Positions 42,010-50,903 of a stretch of 64,000 bases of DNA are shown in pieces. Made by a program: the position numbers and the translations under genes. Every line of letters begins with the position of its first letter. Position 1 is the stretch's first letter. The DNA is taken from the NCBI GenBank assembly GCA_049115695.1, contig JAGDZR010000020.1, forward strand, positions 62,001 through 126,000, in the 5' to 3' direction. Source of the stretch: JAGDZR01 sp049115695. Its GTDB lineage: Bacteria; Bacteroidota; Bacteroidia; Cytophagales; Cyclobacteriaceae. The notes beneath the pieces are model-generated. The model worked only from the letters and a program-made list of their open reading frames with translations. It did no database searches and had not been told where the DNA came from.

Positions 42010-44274
42010 CTATCCCAACGAAAACTCTTTACCCAGGAATGGCTGATTGTAATAACGCTTACCCGTCGATTTATAGAGCGCATTGGCAAGTGCTCCAAAA
42101 ATCGGTGGGAACGGCGGCTCTCCCATTCCAGTCGGATCAATGTCATTCTTTACAAAATGAACATCTATCTTTCTGGGTGCCTCTCCTATACGAATCATGC
42201 GATAGTCATCAAAATTGCTCTTTTCAGGGCGACCTTCTCTAAAGGTCATCGCTCCAAAAAATGCATTTCCTATACCATCCACTATGGCACCTTCCGCCAT
42301 GTTGGTTGCCGCATCGGGATTTACCACCACGCCACAGTCCATGGCGCAAGTGACATTATTGACCCTGGGTGTACCATTCTCCATCTTGATATCCAAAACG
42401 TGGGCCGCATAACTGTTATGACAGAAATAGGCTGCCACACCACGATGCACACCAGGAGTTTCCTGCCCCCAGTTGGACTTATCCCTAACTAATTTTAGTA
42501 CTCCTGCATAGCGATCAATATCATAGGCATTGTTTTCACCTACAGGATCGGACTTGGCCCGATCCAACAGACTCAATCTAAAGTCAAATGGATCTTTACC
42601 TGCCGCTTCAGCAACCTCATCAAGGAAGGATTGTTCGGCCCCTGCAAGAAAATTGGATCGTGGTGCCCGGAATGCCCCTATTGTGATATTCGATTCAATC
42701 GACCATTCTTCTGCTAAGTAATTGTCAACGGTTCCTGCCGGGAATCTATTGGCAGCTCCTCGTCCTAATGGACTTTCAGGGATACCACCTGCCTTCACAT
42801 GAAAAGCAATCATGTTACCATCCTCATCCAAAGCTGCCCGATAAGTTGCTGTATAGGCAGGCCGATAGACACCAAAAGTCATGTCATCTTCCCGTGTGTA
42901 CATGAGCTTCACAGGTCTTTTAACTTGTCGTGAAATCAATGCTGCTTCCACCATATAATGCCCGTATGCTCTTCGGCCAAAACCTCCTCCCATTCGAGCC
43001 AATTGAATGTTTATGTTCTCTCTATCCATCCCCAATCGCTCGGACAATGTTCCAAGGATTATTTCTGGTGCCTGGATAGGTGCAATTAGATTGGCTTTTT
43101 CGTCCGTCACATCAGCGAAACAACTAATGGGCTCCATCATGTTATGTGCCAGAAACGGAGCTGAATAAGTTCTTTCGATCACCTTAGCAGCTTGCGCAAA
43201 TGCTTGTTCCGGATCTCCATCCTTCCGTAGAACTGTACCTGGTTTACCAGACATTTCTCTCATTTTGGACAGATGGTCTGTCGTACTTTCCAACCCGCCA
43301 GGGACAGTAACTTCTTGTTTATTGCCTCTGAAGCTCATTTGGAAGTTCCCAGATGAAAAAGCTTCCCATTCGGCCTGAAGTGATTTTTTGGCATTCATTA
43401 CTTCCCATGTACTATTGCCTACTACCACTGCCAATTCCGGAAAAGTGTTGGTATCAAAGAAATTTCGGCCATAATCATCTTCAAACGTCTTGATGGTGAA
43501 TACATCATGAATGCCTGGCATTCCTTTGATCCTTTCTGTATCCACAGACTTTAGTTTCATTCCAAACGCAGGAGGATGAACAATCATGGCTGTTAGCATC
43601 CCTTCTTGCTGCAGATCCAGTGTATACATTGGATCTCCAGATACAATTTTCTTCGCATCAACATTCTTCTTTGATACGCCAATGATTCCAAAATCCTTAA
43701 CTGCTTTCAATTCTAGTTCTTCCGGAACCTCAACTCCACCAGCAGCGCTCGCCAGTTCGCCATAGGTCGCCGATTTTTCAGTTTTAGCATGTATCAGTTT
43801 GCCTGCTGAAGTAGTGACTTCCTCCAACGGAACTTGCCACAGTTCTGCAGCGGCACTTCTCAACATGTGCCTGGCACCTGCTCCAGCCATTCTCAAACCT
43901 TGCCAACCTCTTCTGATCCCTTGACTTCCTCCGGTAAATTGACGCCCGTAATACTCTACATGAAAGGGGGCCTGCTCGACCATCACCTTCTTCCAATCCA
44001 CATCCAGCTCTTCAGCAATGATCATGGGCATTGAGGTTTTCACATTTTGACCAAATTCAGGATTTGGTGCCATAATCGTCACCACCCCATTCTCGCCAAT
44101 CTTTAGATAAGCGTTCAAGTCAAACCATTCCTTAGGCATGGTCAATACATCCGCCTGTTGTTCATTTGGGGTACATCCTGCTAACCAACTAAAGCTGATC
44201 ATCAAACCTCCACCGGCAGCAGCTGACGTTTTGAGAAAAGATCGTCTTCCAACTTTTGTTTTAATGAGTGTCAT
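42010..44274 (-). CDS. molybdenum hydroxylase large subunit (IorB/AldH-type), copy 2
   Basis: A 754-aa paralogue of the downstream gene with the same layout: Tat motif GRRSFLK, lipobox-like LAGC (Cys34), RMGGGFGRRAYGHY and DPTGMGEPPFPPIFGALANA with the catalytic Glu. It differs by short insertions (such as SPLGRGAANR near the middle) and a longer C-terminus. It is directly adjacent to the 2Fe-2S subunit gene (2-bp gap), so it is probably the original partner and the other copy the duplicate. Export needs the folded, cofactor-loaded protein through Tat; maturation factors are not in the window. Confidence 0.88.
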   Translation of the reverse strand: MTLIKTKVGRRSFLKTSAAAGGGLMISFSWLAGCTPNEQQADVLTMPKEWFDLNAYLKIGENGVVTIMAPNPEFGQNVKTSMPMIIAEELDVDWKKVMVEQAPFHVEYYGRQFTGGSQGIRRGWQGLRMAGAGARHMLRSAAAELWQVPLEEVTTSAGKLIHAKTEKSATYGELASAAGGVEVPEELELKAVKDFGIIGVSKKNVDAKKIVSGDPMYTLDLQQEGMLTAMIVHPPAFGMKLKSVDTERIKGMPGIHDVFTIKTFEDDYGRNFFDTNTFPELAVVVGNSTWEVMNAKKSLQAEWEAFSSGNFQMSFRGNKQEVTVPGGLESTTDHLSKMREMSGKPGTVLRKDGDPEQAFAQAAKVIERTYSAPFLAHNMMEPISCFADVTDEKANLIAPIQAPEIILGTLSERLGMDRENINIQLARMGGGFGRRAYGHYMVEAALISRQVKRPVKLMYTREDDMTFGVYRPAYTATYRAALDEDGNMIAFHVKAGGIPESPLGRGAANRFPAGTVDNYLAEEWSIESNITIGAFRAPRSNFLAGAEQSFLDEVAEAAGKDPFDFRLSLLDRAKSDPVGENNAYDIDRYAGVLKLVRDKSNWGQETPGVHRGVAAYFCHNSYAAHVLDIKMENGTPRVNNVTCAMDCGVVVNPDAATNMAEGAIVDGIGNAFFGAMTFREGRPEKSNFDDYRMIRIGEAPRKIDVHFVKNDIDPTGMGEPPFPPIFGALANALYKSTGKRYYNQPFLGKEFSLG

Positions 44275-44276
44275 AA

Positions 44277-44738
44277 TCAGGGATTAAGGTTTGAGGCTGT
44301 TTTGATTGCTGCTTTGATACGTACATAGGTTCCACAGCGACATATATTACCACTCATGGCTCCTTCTATTTGATCATCTGTAGGTTTCGGTGTTGAGTCC
44401 AACAAGGCTGCTGCTGACATGATCTGGCCCGATTGGCAATACCCGCACTGGGGTACATCATGTTCTAACCATGCTTTTTGCACTGGGTGATTCGCATTTT
44501 TGGACAACCCTTCGATCGTGGTAATTTCGTTTCCTCCTACCGCAGACACTGTCAGCTGACAGGATCGTGTGGCCACACCATTAACATGAATGGTACAGGA
44601 TCCGCATTGAGCAATGCCGCACCCGTATTTGGTTCCAGGGAGGTTGAGGTGATCTCTGAGTACCCACAGAATCGGTGTGTCCGGGGCAACATCTACCTGT
44701 TTTTGTTCGCCGTTAATGTTTAAATTGAATATGGCCAT
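44277..44738 (-). CDS. 2Fe-2S subunit of molybdenum hydroxylase (IorA-type)
   Basis: A 153-aa electron-transfer subunit with a plant-ferredoxin-type cluster (Cys40, 45, 48, 60 in YGCGIAQCGSC) and the second 2Fe-2S cluster of the family (Cys98, 101, 133, 135 in QCGYC and ICRC). It has no own signal peptide, so it would be exported in complex with a Tat-signal large subunit. First of the three oxidoreductase genes. Confidence 0.93.
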   Translation of the reverse strand: MAIFNLNINGEQKQVDVAPDTPILWVLRDHLNLPGTKYGCGIAQCGSCTIHVNGVATRSCQLTVSAVGGNEITTIEGLSKNANHPVQKAWLEHDVPQCGYCQSGQIMSAAALLDSTPKPTDDQIEGAMSGNICRCGTYVRIKAAIKTASNLNP

Positions 44739-44833
44739 TGTTGATAAGGGTTATTTAGAATCTGTTAAAATTAAGTTACAACTAAAAAGGTCACTTAGCA
44801 AGCGATAACAGCGCCTACTAAACTCACTTCACT

Positions 44834-46459
44834 TTAAATCCCACCTCGTGACTGAATCTTGGTTCTTATTTTAAGTGCCTTTTCGATTAAATCGAACCGA
44901 GCTTTTCTTGGGTCTGTTTTACTCACAGCCTCTCCGTTGGGCTGAATATCCAGGATCGTTTCTTTTTTCTGGTCATAGGCTTTCCATTTTGGCAGTCCCT
45001 TTCCATTGGGATTACCTGTTTTAGCGAAATTGACCCAGTAACTATTCATCAACCTGGCAACTTCTTTTTCCTCAGGTGTTGGAGGAGGAGGTGGTGGCCC
45101 CCATCCGCCTATTCCCAAGTTATTGAATGCATAAGCAATATCAGTTCCATGCCCTGGACCGTACTTCATTCGTTCCTTCATGTGAGGAGCGACATATGAA
45201 AAAAGAAAAATATAGGTTGATTGATCTACTGCATTAAGAGATCTGGCTGAAAACCGTGCCGGTTCTCCCCAGACCCAGTCGGTGTTAAATCTAGCCTGAA
45301 CCTCTGGGAATTCTTTATTCCCATCAGGATCGTAGGCGGTTTTAGCTTCTTCTTGTAAATCACCAAACAGCGCAAACAACTCTTCTTTTGAACTGCTGGA
45401 ATTGACAAATCCACCTCCAATTTCGGCACTGTTATTTCCGATCATCAGCGGAACGCTAAGCTGTCGACCTGCCTTGTAGGCACTCTCTGCTGTTTCCACA
45501 ACCAGTTTGCCATCTACGATTGGCCCGGAATATGTTCGCGGACCACCACGACCATCGGACTCCTGTCCACCATCTACAATCTCTTCAACACTAAGAGCTC
45601 GAAGTTTTGTCAGTGCTGCGGCATTTGTACCTTCAATTCCAAGCTTGCGAGCGAAGTTGATTCCGATCGTCTCAGCCGAAACAGGATAGAAAGAGTCTGA
45701 ATTATCCTGAACGATGGGTCGCCCAGTTAATACTCCATCCCTACCTCCGCCAGAGTGACTAATTGCTTTATGAAAAAGTCCTTTCGCAGACGGGATTGTC
45801 ATTAGCGAATGCACTGAAACTCCCCCTGCTGAAAATCCGAATATGGTGACATTTTCCGGATCACCGCCGAATTTCCCTATGTTTTCCTGAATCCACTTGA
45901 GTGCTGCAATTTGATCCATGTAGGCATAGCTGCCTTTGGGTTCGTCTGGAAACTCTTCACTTAGCGCCGGGAAAGCAAAATGCCCAAGACGTCCCAATCG
46001 GTAATTGATCGTGACGAGCACTATTCCCTGTTTTGCAAACTCGGCCCCAAAAGTACCAGGTCCAGACCCACTTCCTCCTACAAATGAACCTCCATGTATC
46101 CATACCATTACCGGTCGTTTTTGATCTGATTCCGATGCAGGCGCCCAAACATTTAAACAAAGACAATCCTCAGAAGAACTTTCCGAAATGGTTCCAGGTG
46201 CTGCACCCCAGCCTGCCTGAGCACAGTTCGGACCAAATGCATTGGCATCACGAATACCGTCCCATGACAATACAGGTTGTGGAGGGCGCCATCGAAATTC
46301 ACCCACTGGTGGTGCTGCGTATGGGATTCCTTTAAAGACGGAAACATCATCTTCAGAAATACCTTGAATCTTGCCGTCTGATATCTGGACAATGGGTTGT
46401 TGAGCTAAGAGCGGTGAAAAGCACGCTAGCATGACGCAAAAGAGGCTAAGATGTTTCAT
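44834..46459 (-). CDS. secreted type-B carboxylesterase
   Basis: A 541-aa alpha/beta hydrolase with a signal peptide (about 1-20, ending LLAQQ), FKGIPYAAPPVGEFRW, EDCLCLNVWAP, oxyanion HGGSF (122-126), nucleophile Ser210 in GFSAGG and a late GPGHGTDIAYAF with the catalytic His. It lies in the same direction as, and 95 bp upstream of, the molybdenum hydroxylase genes. Ester cleavage could release the alcohol or aromatic substrate that the oxidoreductases then act on. That link is inferred from position. Confidence 0.9.
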   Translation of the reverse strand: MKHLSLFCVMLACFSPLLAQQPIVQISDGKIQGISEDDVSVFKGIPYAAPPVGEFRWRPPQPVLSWDGIRDANAFGPNCAQAGWGAAPGTISESSSEDCLCLNVWAPASESDQKRPVMVWIHGGSFVGGSGSGPGTFGAEFAKQGIVLVTINYRLGRLGHFAFPALSEEFPDEPKGSYAYMDQIAALKWIQENIGKFGGDPENVTIFGFSAGGVSVHSLMTIPSAKGLFHKAISHSGGGRDGVLTGRPIVQDNSDSFYPVSAETIGINFARKLGIEGTNAAALTKLRALSVEEIVDGGQESDGRGGPRTYSGPIVDGKLVVETAESAYKAGRQLSVPLMIGNNSAEIGGGFVNSSSSKEELFALFGDLQEEAKTAYDPDGNKEFPEVQARFNTDWVWGEPARFSARSLNAVDQSTYIFLFSYVAPHMKERMKYGPGHGTDIAYAFNNLGIGGWGPPPPPPTPEEKEVARLMNSYWVNFAKTGNPNGKGLPKWKAYDQKKETILDIQPNGEAVSKTDPRKARFDLIEKALKIRTKIQSRGGI

Positions 46460-46503
46460 GATTATTTGAATAGAGTTCGTTTCAGCAAGAATAATTGATC
46501 AAC

Positions 46504-46953
46504 CTACTTTGAGATTTTATGGGTATCCCGCACACTACTAAATGTCAGATCCAATAGTTTCCAGTTGTCATCCATTTTTACAAAAACCTCAGTTGCGGTA
46601 AATTCATTGGCCACATCATTACCACGCACATGCGCTTCTAATGTGAGTCTGGTCCAGACTACTGCAGTGTTCCCAACAATTTCAGCATCAGTGTCATGTA
46701 CAATGGTGTTTTTGTACCAGATACTTCCACTTTCGATAATTTCCAATTCCCGATCCTTTTTCCAAGACCCACTCATGTGCACAAACTTTGATTCATCATG
46801 GAAAAGCGTTGCAAGCTCGTCGACATTTTTATCTGCCATCCATTGCCATTTCTGTTTGGATAGATCGATAAGTTCTTGTTCCGTTGTAGTTTGTGCAAAG
46901 GAAAATTGAGCCACCATGATCATGGCAAAAAGTGTAATAATCGTTCTATTCAT
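46504..46953 (-). CDS. secreted NTF2/SnoaL-like (DUF4440) protein
   Basis: A 149-aa protein with a signal peptide (about 1-20, ending SFAQ) and an NTF2-like cone fold typical of DUF4440. Signs are an N-terminal helix pair, FHDESKFVHMSGSW, and the closing FVKMDDNWKLLDLTFSSV strand set. Such proteins bind or transform small hydrophobic molecules. It is first in the minus-strand cluster with the esterase and oxidoreductases, 44 bp upstream of the esterase. Confidence 0.83.
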   Translation of the reverse strand: MNRTIITLFAMIMVAQFSFAQTTTEQELIDLSKQKWQWMADKNVDELATLFHDESKFVHMSGSWKKDRELEIIESGSIWYKNTIVHDTDAEIVGNTAVVWTRLTLEAHVRGNDVANEFTATEVFVKMDDNWKLLDLTFSSVRDTHKISK

Positions 46954-47113
46954 ATTTCAAGTAGTATGTTAATCAATTCAAGTTATACAATCTTACGTCT
47001 TCATTACCAGAGCATTAGTATATGGATTACTGATTTCGCTACCACTTTTACTGATGTCTGTATTATGTCAGGTCTTTGAGGTAGTTTAGAGATGGTAAAC
47101 ACAACAAATAGAA

Positions 47114-48010
47114 ATGAGTGATTCTGTCATTTTTGATTCGATCAAAGCCTCAAATGATTTTAACAATCATCCAACTTTGCATCCTTTGGTTGCCATAACG
47201 GACTTCTCAAAAGCCAACCCACGTCATGGTCATAAGATGACCTTTGATATTTATGCGGTGCTTTTAAAACAAGTTCAATGTGGCGATCTCATGTATGGTA
47301 AAAATACTTATGACTACCAGGAAGGCACTTTGATGTTTATCGGGCCTGGACAAATCGTAGATGTATCCAATAAAACTGAAGTCTATCAGCCCTATGGAAA
47401 AGCTTTATTCTTCCACCCGGATCTCTTAATCGGAACACGACTAGCCAAGCTGATTGATGAGTATGGCTTTTTCTCCTATCATCTCAATGAGGCATTGCAT
47501 CTATCAAACCATGAAGAACAAACGATAAGTGACCTGTTCAGCAAAATTGATGAAGAACTGAGGTTGCCAATTGACAAACACAGCAAAAAACTCATCACCT
47601 CCAACATTGCTTTGCTTTTGGAGTATTGCGAACGCTACTATGACCGTCAATTCATCACACGGGAACACGTAAACACTGGTATTCTGCAGCGATTTGAAGA
47701 AGAATTGGTTGGTTACCTGAATTCTGAAAAACCCTATACATTGGGATTGCCTTCAGTCGGCTATTTTGCGGATCAATTGAACCTATCTTCCAACTATTTT
47801 GGTGACTTGATTAAGAAAGAAACCGGTATTTCGGCCCATGATCATATACAAACCAAGCTGATTGAAATCGCCAAAGACAAGATATTTGACCAGTCAAAAT
47901 CAGTAAAGGAAGTTGCGTTTGAGTTGGGATTCAAATACCCTCAGCACTTTAGCAGGCTTTTCAAAAAGAAGGTTGGACTTACACCAAAAGAATTTAGAGA
48001 TAACACTTAA
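47114..48010 (+). CDS. AraC-family transcriptional regulator
   Basis: A 298-aa regulator with an N-terminal cupin-like sensing domain (YQEGTLMFIGPGQIVDVSN) and a C-terminal double helix-turn-helix (about 205-295; YFADQLNLSSNYFGDLIKKE, VKEVAFELGFKYPQHFSRLF). Divergent from the NTF2-esterase-oxidoreductase genes across a 160-bp spacer, it is the likely regulator of that cluster. The effector is unknown. Confidence 0.9.
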   Translation: MSDSVIFDSIKASNDFNNHPTLHPLVAITDFSKANPRHGHKMTFDIYAVLLKQVQCGDLMYGKNTYDYQEGTLMFIGPGQIVDVSNKTEVYQPYGKALFFHPDLLIGTRLAKLIDEYGFFSYHLNEALHLSNHEEQTISDLFSKIDEELRLPIDKHSKKLITSNIALLLEYCERYYDRQFITREHVNTGILQRFEEELVGYLNSEKPYTLGLPSVGYFADQLNLSSNYFGDLIKKETGISAHDHIQTKLIEIAKDKIFDQSKSVKEVAFELGFKYPQHFSRLFKKKVGLTPKEFRDNT

Positions 48011-48012
48011 AA

Positions 48013-48975
48013 TCACCCAATCACTTCAGCTTCCATTATCTTATTGCCTTCTTTGGTAGCAATGGCGTAAGTAAATCCCTTCAGCAATGCGATTCCTACG
48101 TACTCACCTTCCTTATTGATTGCCAAAAAACCTACTTGCAATCCTTTGCTTGATTGGTGAATACGTGCAATTCGCTTGATTACTTCGGTGCAAGCGTCCC
48201 TTGGGCTCTTACCCATCCTCATCTGCTCGACAACCATCGCTGATCCTGCCGTTCGGATGACGGCCTCTCCTGTACCAGTTGCACAAGCTGCTCCCACTTC
48301 CCCATCTACAAACAATCCTGCCCCAATGATTGGAGAATCTCCCACTCGACCATGCATCTTGTAGGCAGCTCCACTCGTGGTACATGCTCCTGCAATAAGA
48401 CCATTGCCATCGAGGCTGAGTGATCCGATTGTATCGTGATTTTCAATATTTGCCTCAAACTGATATTTGGATTCTTTCAGCCATTCTTTCCAGTCCCTTT
48501 CAGAGTCTTGGGTCAATAGATTTTCTTCCTGAAACCCCTGATCAATAGCAAATTTCTTAGCCCCCCGTCCAACAAGCATGATATGAGGTGTTTCCTCCAT
48601 CACTTTCCGGGCAACCGCTATTGGATGCTTGATGTCCTGAAGAAATGCAACAGCACCACAATCACCATTCCCTTTCATGATACATGCATCCAGTGTAACC
48701 TTTCCTTCTCTATCAGGCAGTCCTCCAATACCCACAGTTCGGGAGTTGGGGTCAGCTTCTACCACCTTCACACCCTGCTCAACTGCGTCGATGGCCGCAC
48801 CTCCATTTTGTAATATTTCCCATCCGATTTCATTGGCCGGATGCCCATGATCCCATGTGGAAATCATCAATGGTTTTGCTCCCTGAGATTGAGCCTCTGC
48901 ACATTTGGTAGCTGCAAGTCCTGATACACCCAAGGCTGATGTTTTCACAAATGCTCTCCTTTTCATTTTTCGCAT
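48013..48975 (-). CDS. N4-(beta-N-acetylglucosaminyl)-L-asparaginase-type Ntn hydrolase
   Basis: A 320-aa exported Ntn hydrolase resembling the Flavobacterium (Elizabethkingia) glycosylasparaginase, which cleaves the GlcNAc-Asn bond. A Tat-like RRAFVK motif lies near residue 6. The autoproteolytic and catalytic Thr182 is in HDTIGSLSLDGNG, with GRVGDSPIIGAGLFVD and CATGTGEAVIR forming the substrate site. Type 1 asparaginase or isoaspartyl peptidase activity is an alternative. It converges with the AraC gene (2-bp gap) and faces the MBL gene. Confidence 0.88.
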   Translation of the reverse strand: MRKMKRRAFVKTSALGVSGLAATKCAEAQSQGAKPLMISTWDHGHPANEIGWEILQNGGAAIDAVEQGVKVVEADPNSRTVGIGGLPDREGKVTLDACIMKGNGDCGAVAFLQDIKHPIAVARKVMEETPHIMLVGRGAKKFAIDQGFQEENLLTQDSERDWKEWLKESKYQFEANIENHDTIGSLSLDGNGLIAGACTTSGAAYKMHGRVGDSPIIGAGLFVDGEVGAACATGTGEAVIRTAGSAMVVEQMRMGKSPRDACTEVIKRIARIHQSSKGLQVGFLAINKEGEYVGIALLKGFTYAIATKEGNKIMEAEVIG

Positions 48976-49068
48976 GATCTCTCAACTTTCAAACCAATTT
49001 AACAAAACATCGATTCAACTAAATCTCAAATTGACATGAGGTATATTTAGGTGATTAACAGATATCCT

Positions 49069-49980
49069 ATGTCTAAATTTTTCTTGATTCTGATTGTTGC
49101 ATGCACACTAATGTCTGCAAATGCTCAATCGATCATTGTGCTCGGAACAGCTCAGGATGGTGGTTATCCCCATATTGGATGTCAAAAGGAATGCCGATTA
49201 GCATGGGAGAATCCATTACTAAAACAGCATGTTGTATCACTTGCAATCATGGATTCGCTAGCGCGGAAATGGTGGTTAGTAGAAGCCACACCAGATTTTA
49301 AGGAGCAATTAGAGTTATTCAGAAGTCTCACGGATAATTATTTCGATTATTTACCTGCTGGTATATTGTTAACCCATGCCCATATGGGGCATTATACAGG
49401 ATTAATCCACCTGGGAAGAGAGGCGCTAGGTGCTTCTGATGTTCCTGTTTATGCCTTGCCGAGATTGGTGGAATACCTTAAATCAAACGGTCCCTGGAGT
49501 CAATTAGTAAAGCTCTCAAATATCAAACTTCAAACCATCGATGAGAATACCGATGTAGCGATTAGTGAAAAGGTATCAGTAAATGCCTTCATTGTTCCAC
49601 ATCGAGATGAATTTTCTGAAACTGCTGGATTGACTTTTAATGTCTTCGGCAAACGTGCGATGTTCATTCCGGACATTGACAAATGGTCCAAATGGGATAA
49701 AAGTATTGTCGAGAAAGTCAAATCAGTGGACATAGCTTTTTTGGATGCTACATTCTTTGCAGATGGTGAACTCCCCAATAGAAGTATCAATGAAGTACCG
49801 CATCCATTTGTTAGTGAAACGATGGCTCTTTTTGAGGAAGAGAAAGATGACTTAAAATCAAAGATTCATTTCATCCATTTCAATCATACCAATCCGATAC
49901 TTTGGGATGAGCCAATTCGTCAAAAAGTACGTGCCTCTGGATTTCAAATTGCCAAACAGGGAATGACCTATTTCAATTAA
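49069..49980 (+). CDS. exported PqqB-like metallo-beta-lactamase-fold hydrolase
   Basis: A 303-aa MBL-fold protein with a signal peptide (about 1-19, ending ANAQ), then VLGTAQDGGYPHIGCQKEC (Cys38, Cys42), the opening of the PqqB/PhnP-like branch. THAHMGHYTGL is the HxHxxH-type metal motif, and IPDID and HFNHTNP follow later. No other pqq genes are near, and PqqB itself is cytoplasmic, so this is not a PQQ synthesis gene in a strict sense. The ATG at 49069 puts the signal peptide first; a GTG at 49051 is less likely. Overlaps the next gene by four bases at its 3' end. Confidence 0.82.
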   Translation: MSKFFLILIVACTLMSANAQSIIVLGTAQDGGYPHIGCQKECRLAWENPLLKQHVVSLAIMDSLARKWWLVEATPDFKEQLELFRSLTDNYFDYLPAGILLTHAHMGHYTGLIHLGREALGASDVPVYALPRLVEYLKSNGPWSQLVKLSNIKLQTIDENTDVAISEKVSVNAFIVPHRDEFSETAGLTFNVFGKRAMFIPDIDKWSKWDKSIVEKVKSVDIAFLDATFFADGELPNRSINEVPHPFVSETMALFEEEKDDLKSKIHFIHFNHTNPILWDEPIRQKVRASGFQIAKQGMTYFN

Positions 49981-50795
49981 TAGTCAGTCTTAATCGATTT
50001 ATCAACAGGAATCTTGAGCTGATAGCCAATGTCTTCATCTCTTTGTCCGTCGGCTACATCCAATCCAAATTCTATCTGCTTTGGGTCGTCGTAGACAAAA
50101 GTCCCAAAGATCCGATCCCAAATCGAAAATATATTTCCGAAGTTAGTATCTGTCCAGGGTCTCTCGAAGTGATGATGAAACTTATGGACATTGGGCGTAA
50201 TGAACACAAGACTCAACGACTTATCCAACCACAAGGGTAACTGGATGTTGGCATGTGTCACATACGTGAAAAAGACGGTAGTCAACTTATAGAAAGCATA
50301 AAAGCCCACAGGAATGCCGACCAACACTACTGTGATCATTCCGAATACTTCTCTCAAGAAGTAATCTCCTGGGTGATGTCGCGTTCCAGTCGTAGCATCA
50401 ACCTTTGTATCGCTGTGATGAACCATATGCAATCTCCACATCCAACTCACCCTGTGCAACAAATAGTGAACGACATATTGCGCTACCAAATCAAGGAATA
50501 CTATGGCGATTAGTAGTTCAACCCAAGTTGGTAATGTGATCCAGTTTAAGAGTCCAAAACCTTGCTCTGTGATCCACAGAAATATCCCAACACTAGCCAA
50601 CCCAACCAGGAAATTGATGACCATGGTGAAGGAGAAAAACACCAGGTTAATGCCATCATGCTTTAGCTTTTGATAATTGTGTTTGAAAAGAGGGATGATG
50701 GCTTCCAGCACCCATACGAAAAGCAAACAGGCTCCAATCCAGATTAACTTTTGCATGATGGTAATGTTCTCGAAAAAATCTACAAATTCTTCCAT
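49977..50795 (-). CDS. sterol desaturase / fatty acid hydroxylase family membrane protein
   Basis: A 272-aa integral membrane di-iron enzyme with the family His clusters: HYLLHR, LHMVHHSD and HKFHHHFERP. About four membrane helices (near 12-30, 45-68, 78-98 and 140-165). Substrate could be a lipid or carotenoid-like compound. The start at 50795 (MEEFVDFFENI) fits homologues; an upstream in-frame ATG at 50831 adds 12 residues. It is divergent from the toxin-antitoxin pair. Confidence 0.87.
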   Translation of the reverse strand: MEEFVDFFENITIMQKLIWIGACLLFVWVLEAIIPLFKHNYQKLKHDGINLVFFSFTMVINFLVGLASVGIFLWITEQGFGLLNWITLPTWVELLIAIVFLDLVAQYVVHYLLHRVSWMWRLHMVHHSDTKVDATTGTRHHPGDYFLREVFGMITVVLVGIPVGFYAFYKLTTVFFTYVTHANIQLPLWLDKSLSLVFITPNVHKFHHHFERPWTDTNFGNIFSIWDRIFGTFVYDDPKQIEFGLDVADGQRDEDIGYQLKIPVDKSIKTDY

Positions 50796-50865
50796 GGTAA
50801 TGTTGTTGCTGATTGATTTTGCAAGATACATTTTAGGAACAAAATGCTCAAATATTTAACAAATT

Positions 50866-50900
50866 GGACATATTTCCGTATACTTATATGAAATTTGTCC
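50866..50900. promoter_or_regulatory. operator-like inverted repeat upstream of the ParS/RES pair
   Basis: GGACATATTTC (50866-50876) and GAAATTTGTCC (50890-50900) form an 11-bp inverted repeat with one mismatch and a 13-bp spacer, centres 24 bp apart, ending 3 bp before the antitoxin ATG. It overlaps the expected promoter and is the natural autoregulatory operator of such toxin-antitoxin loci. Confidence 0.7.
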
Positions 50901-50903
50901 GCA

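Noticed and set aside
41974..42492. 172-aa plus-strand frame opposite the molybdenum hydroxylase genes
   Set aside because: Shadow of the strongly coding minus strand; no family features and it spans the junction of two real genes.
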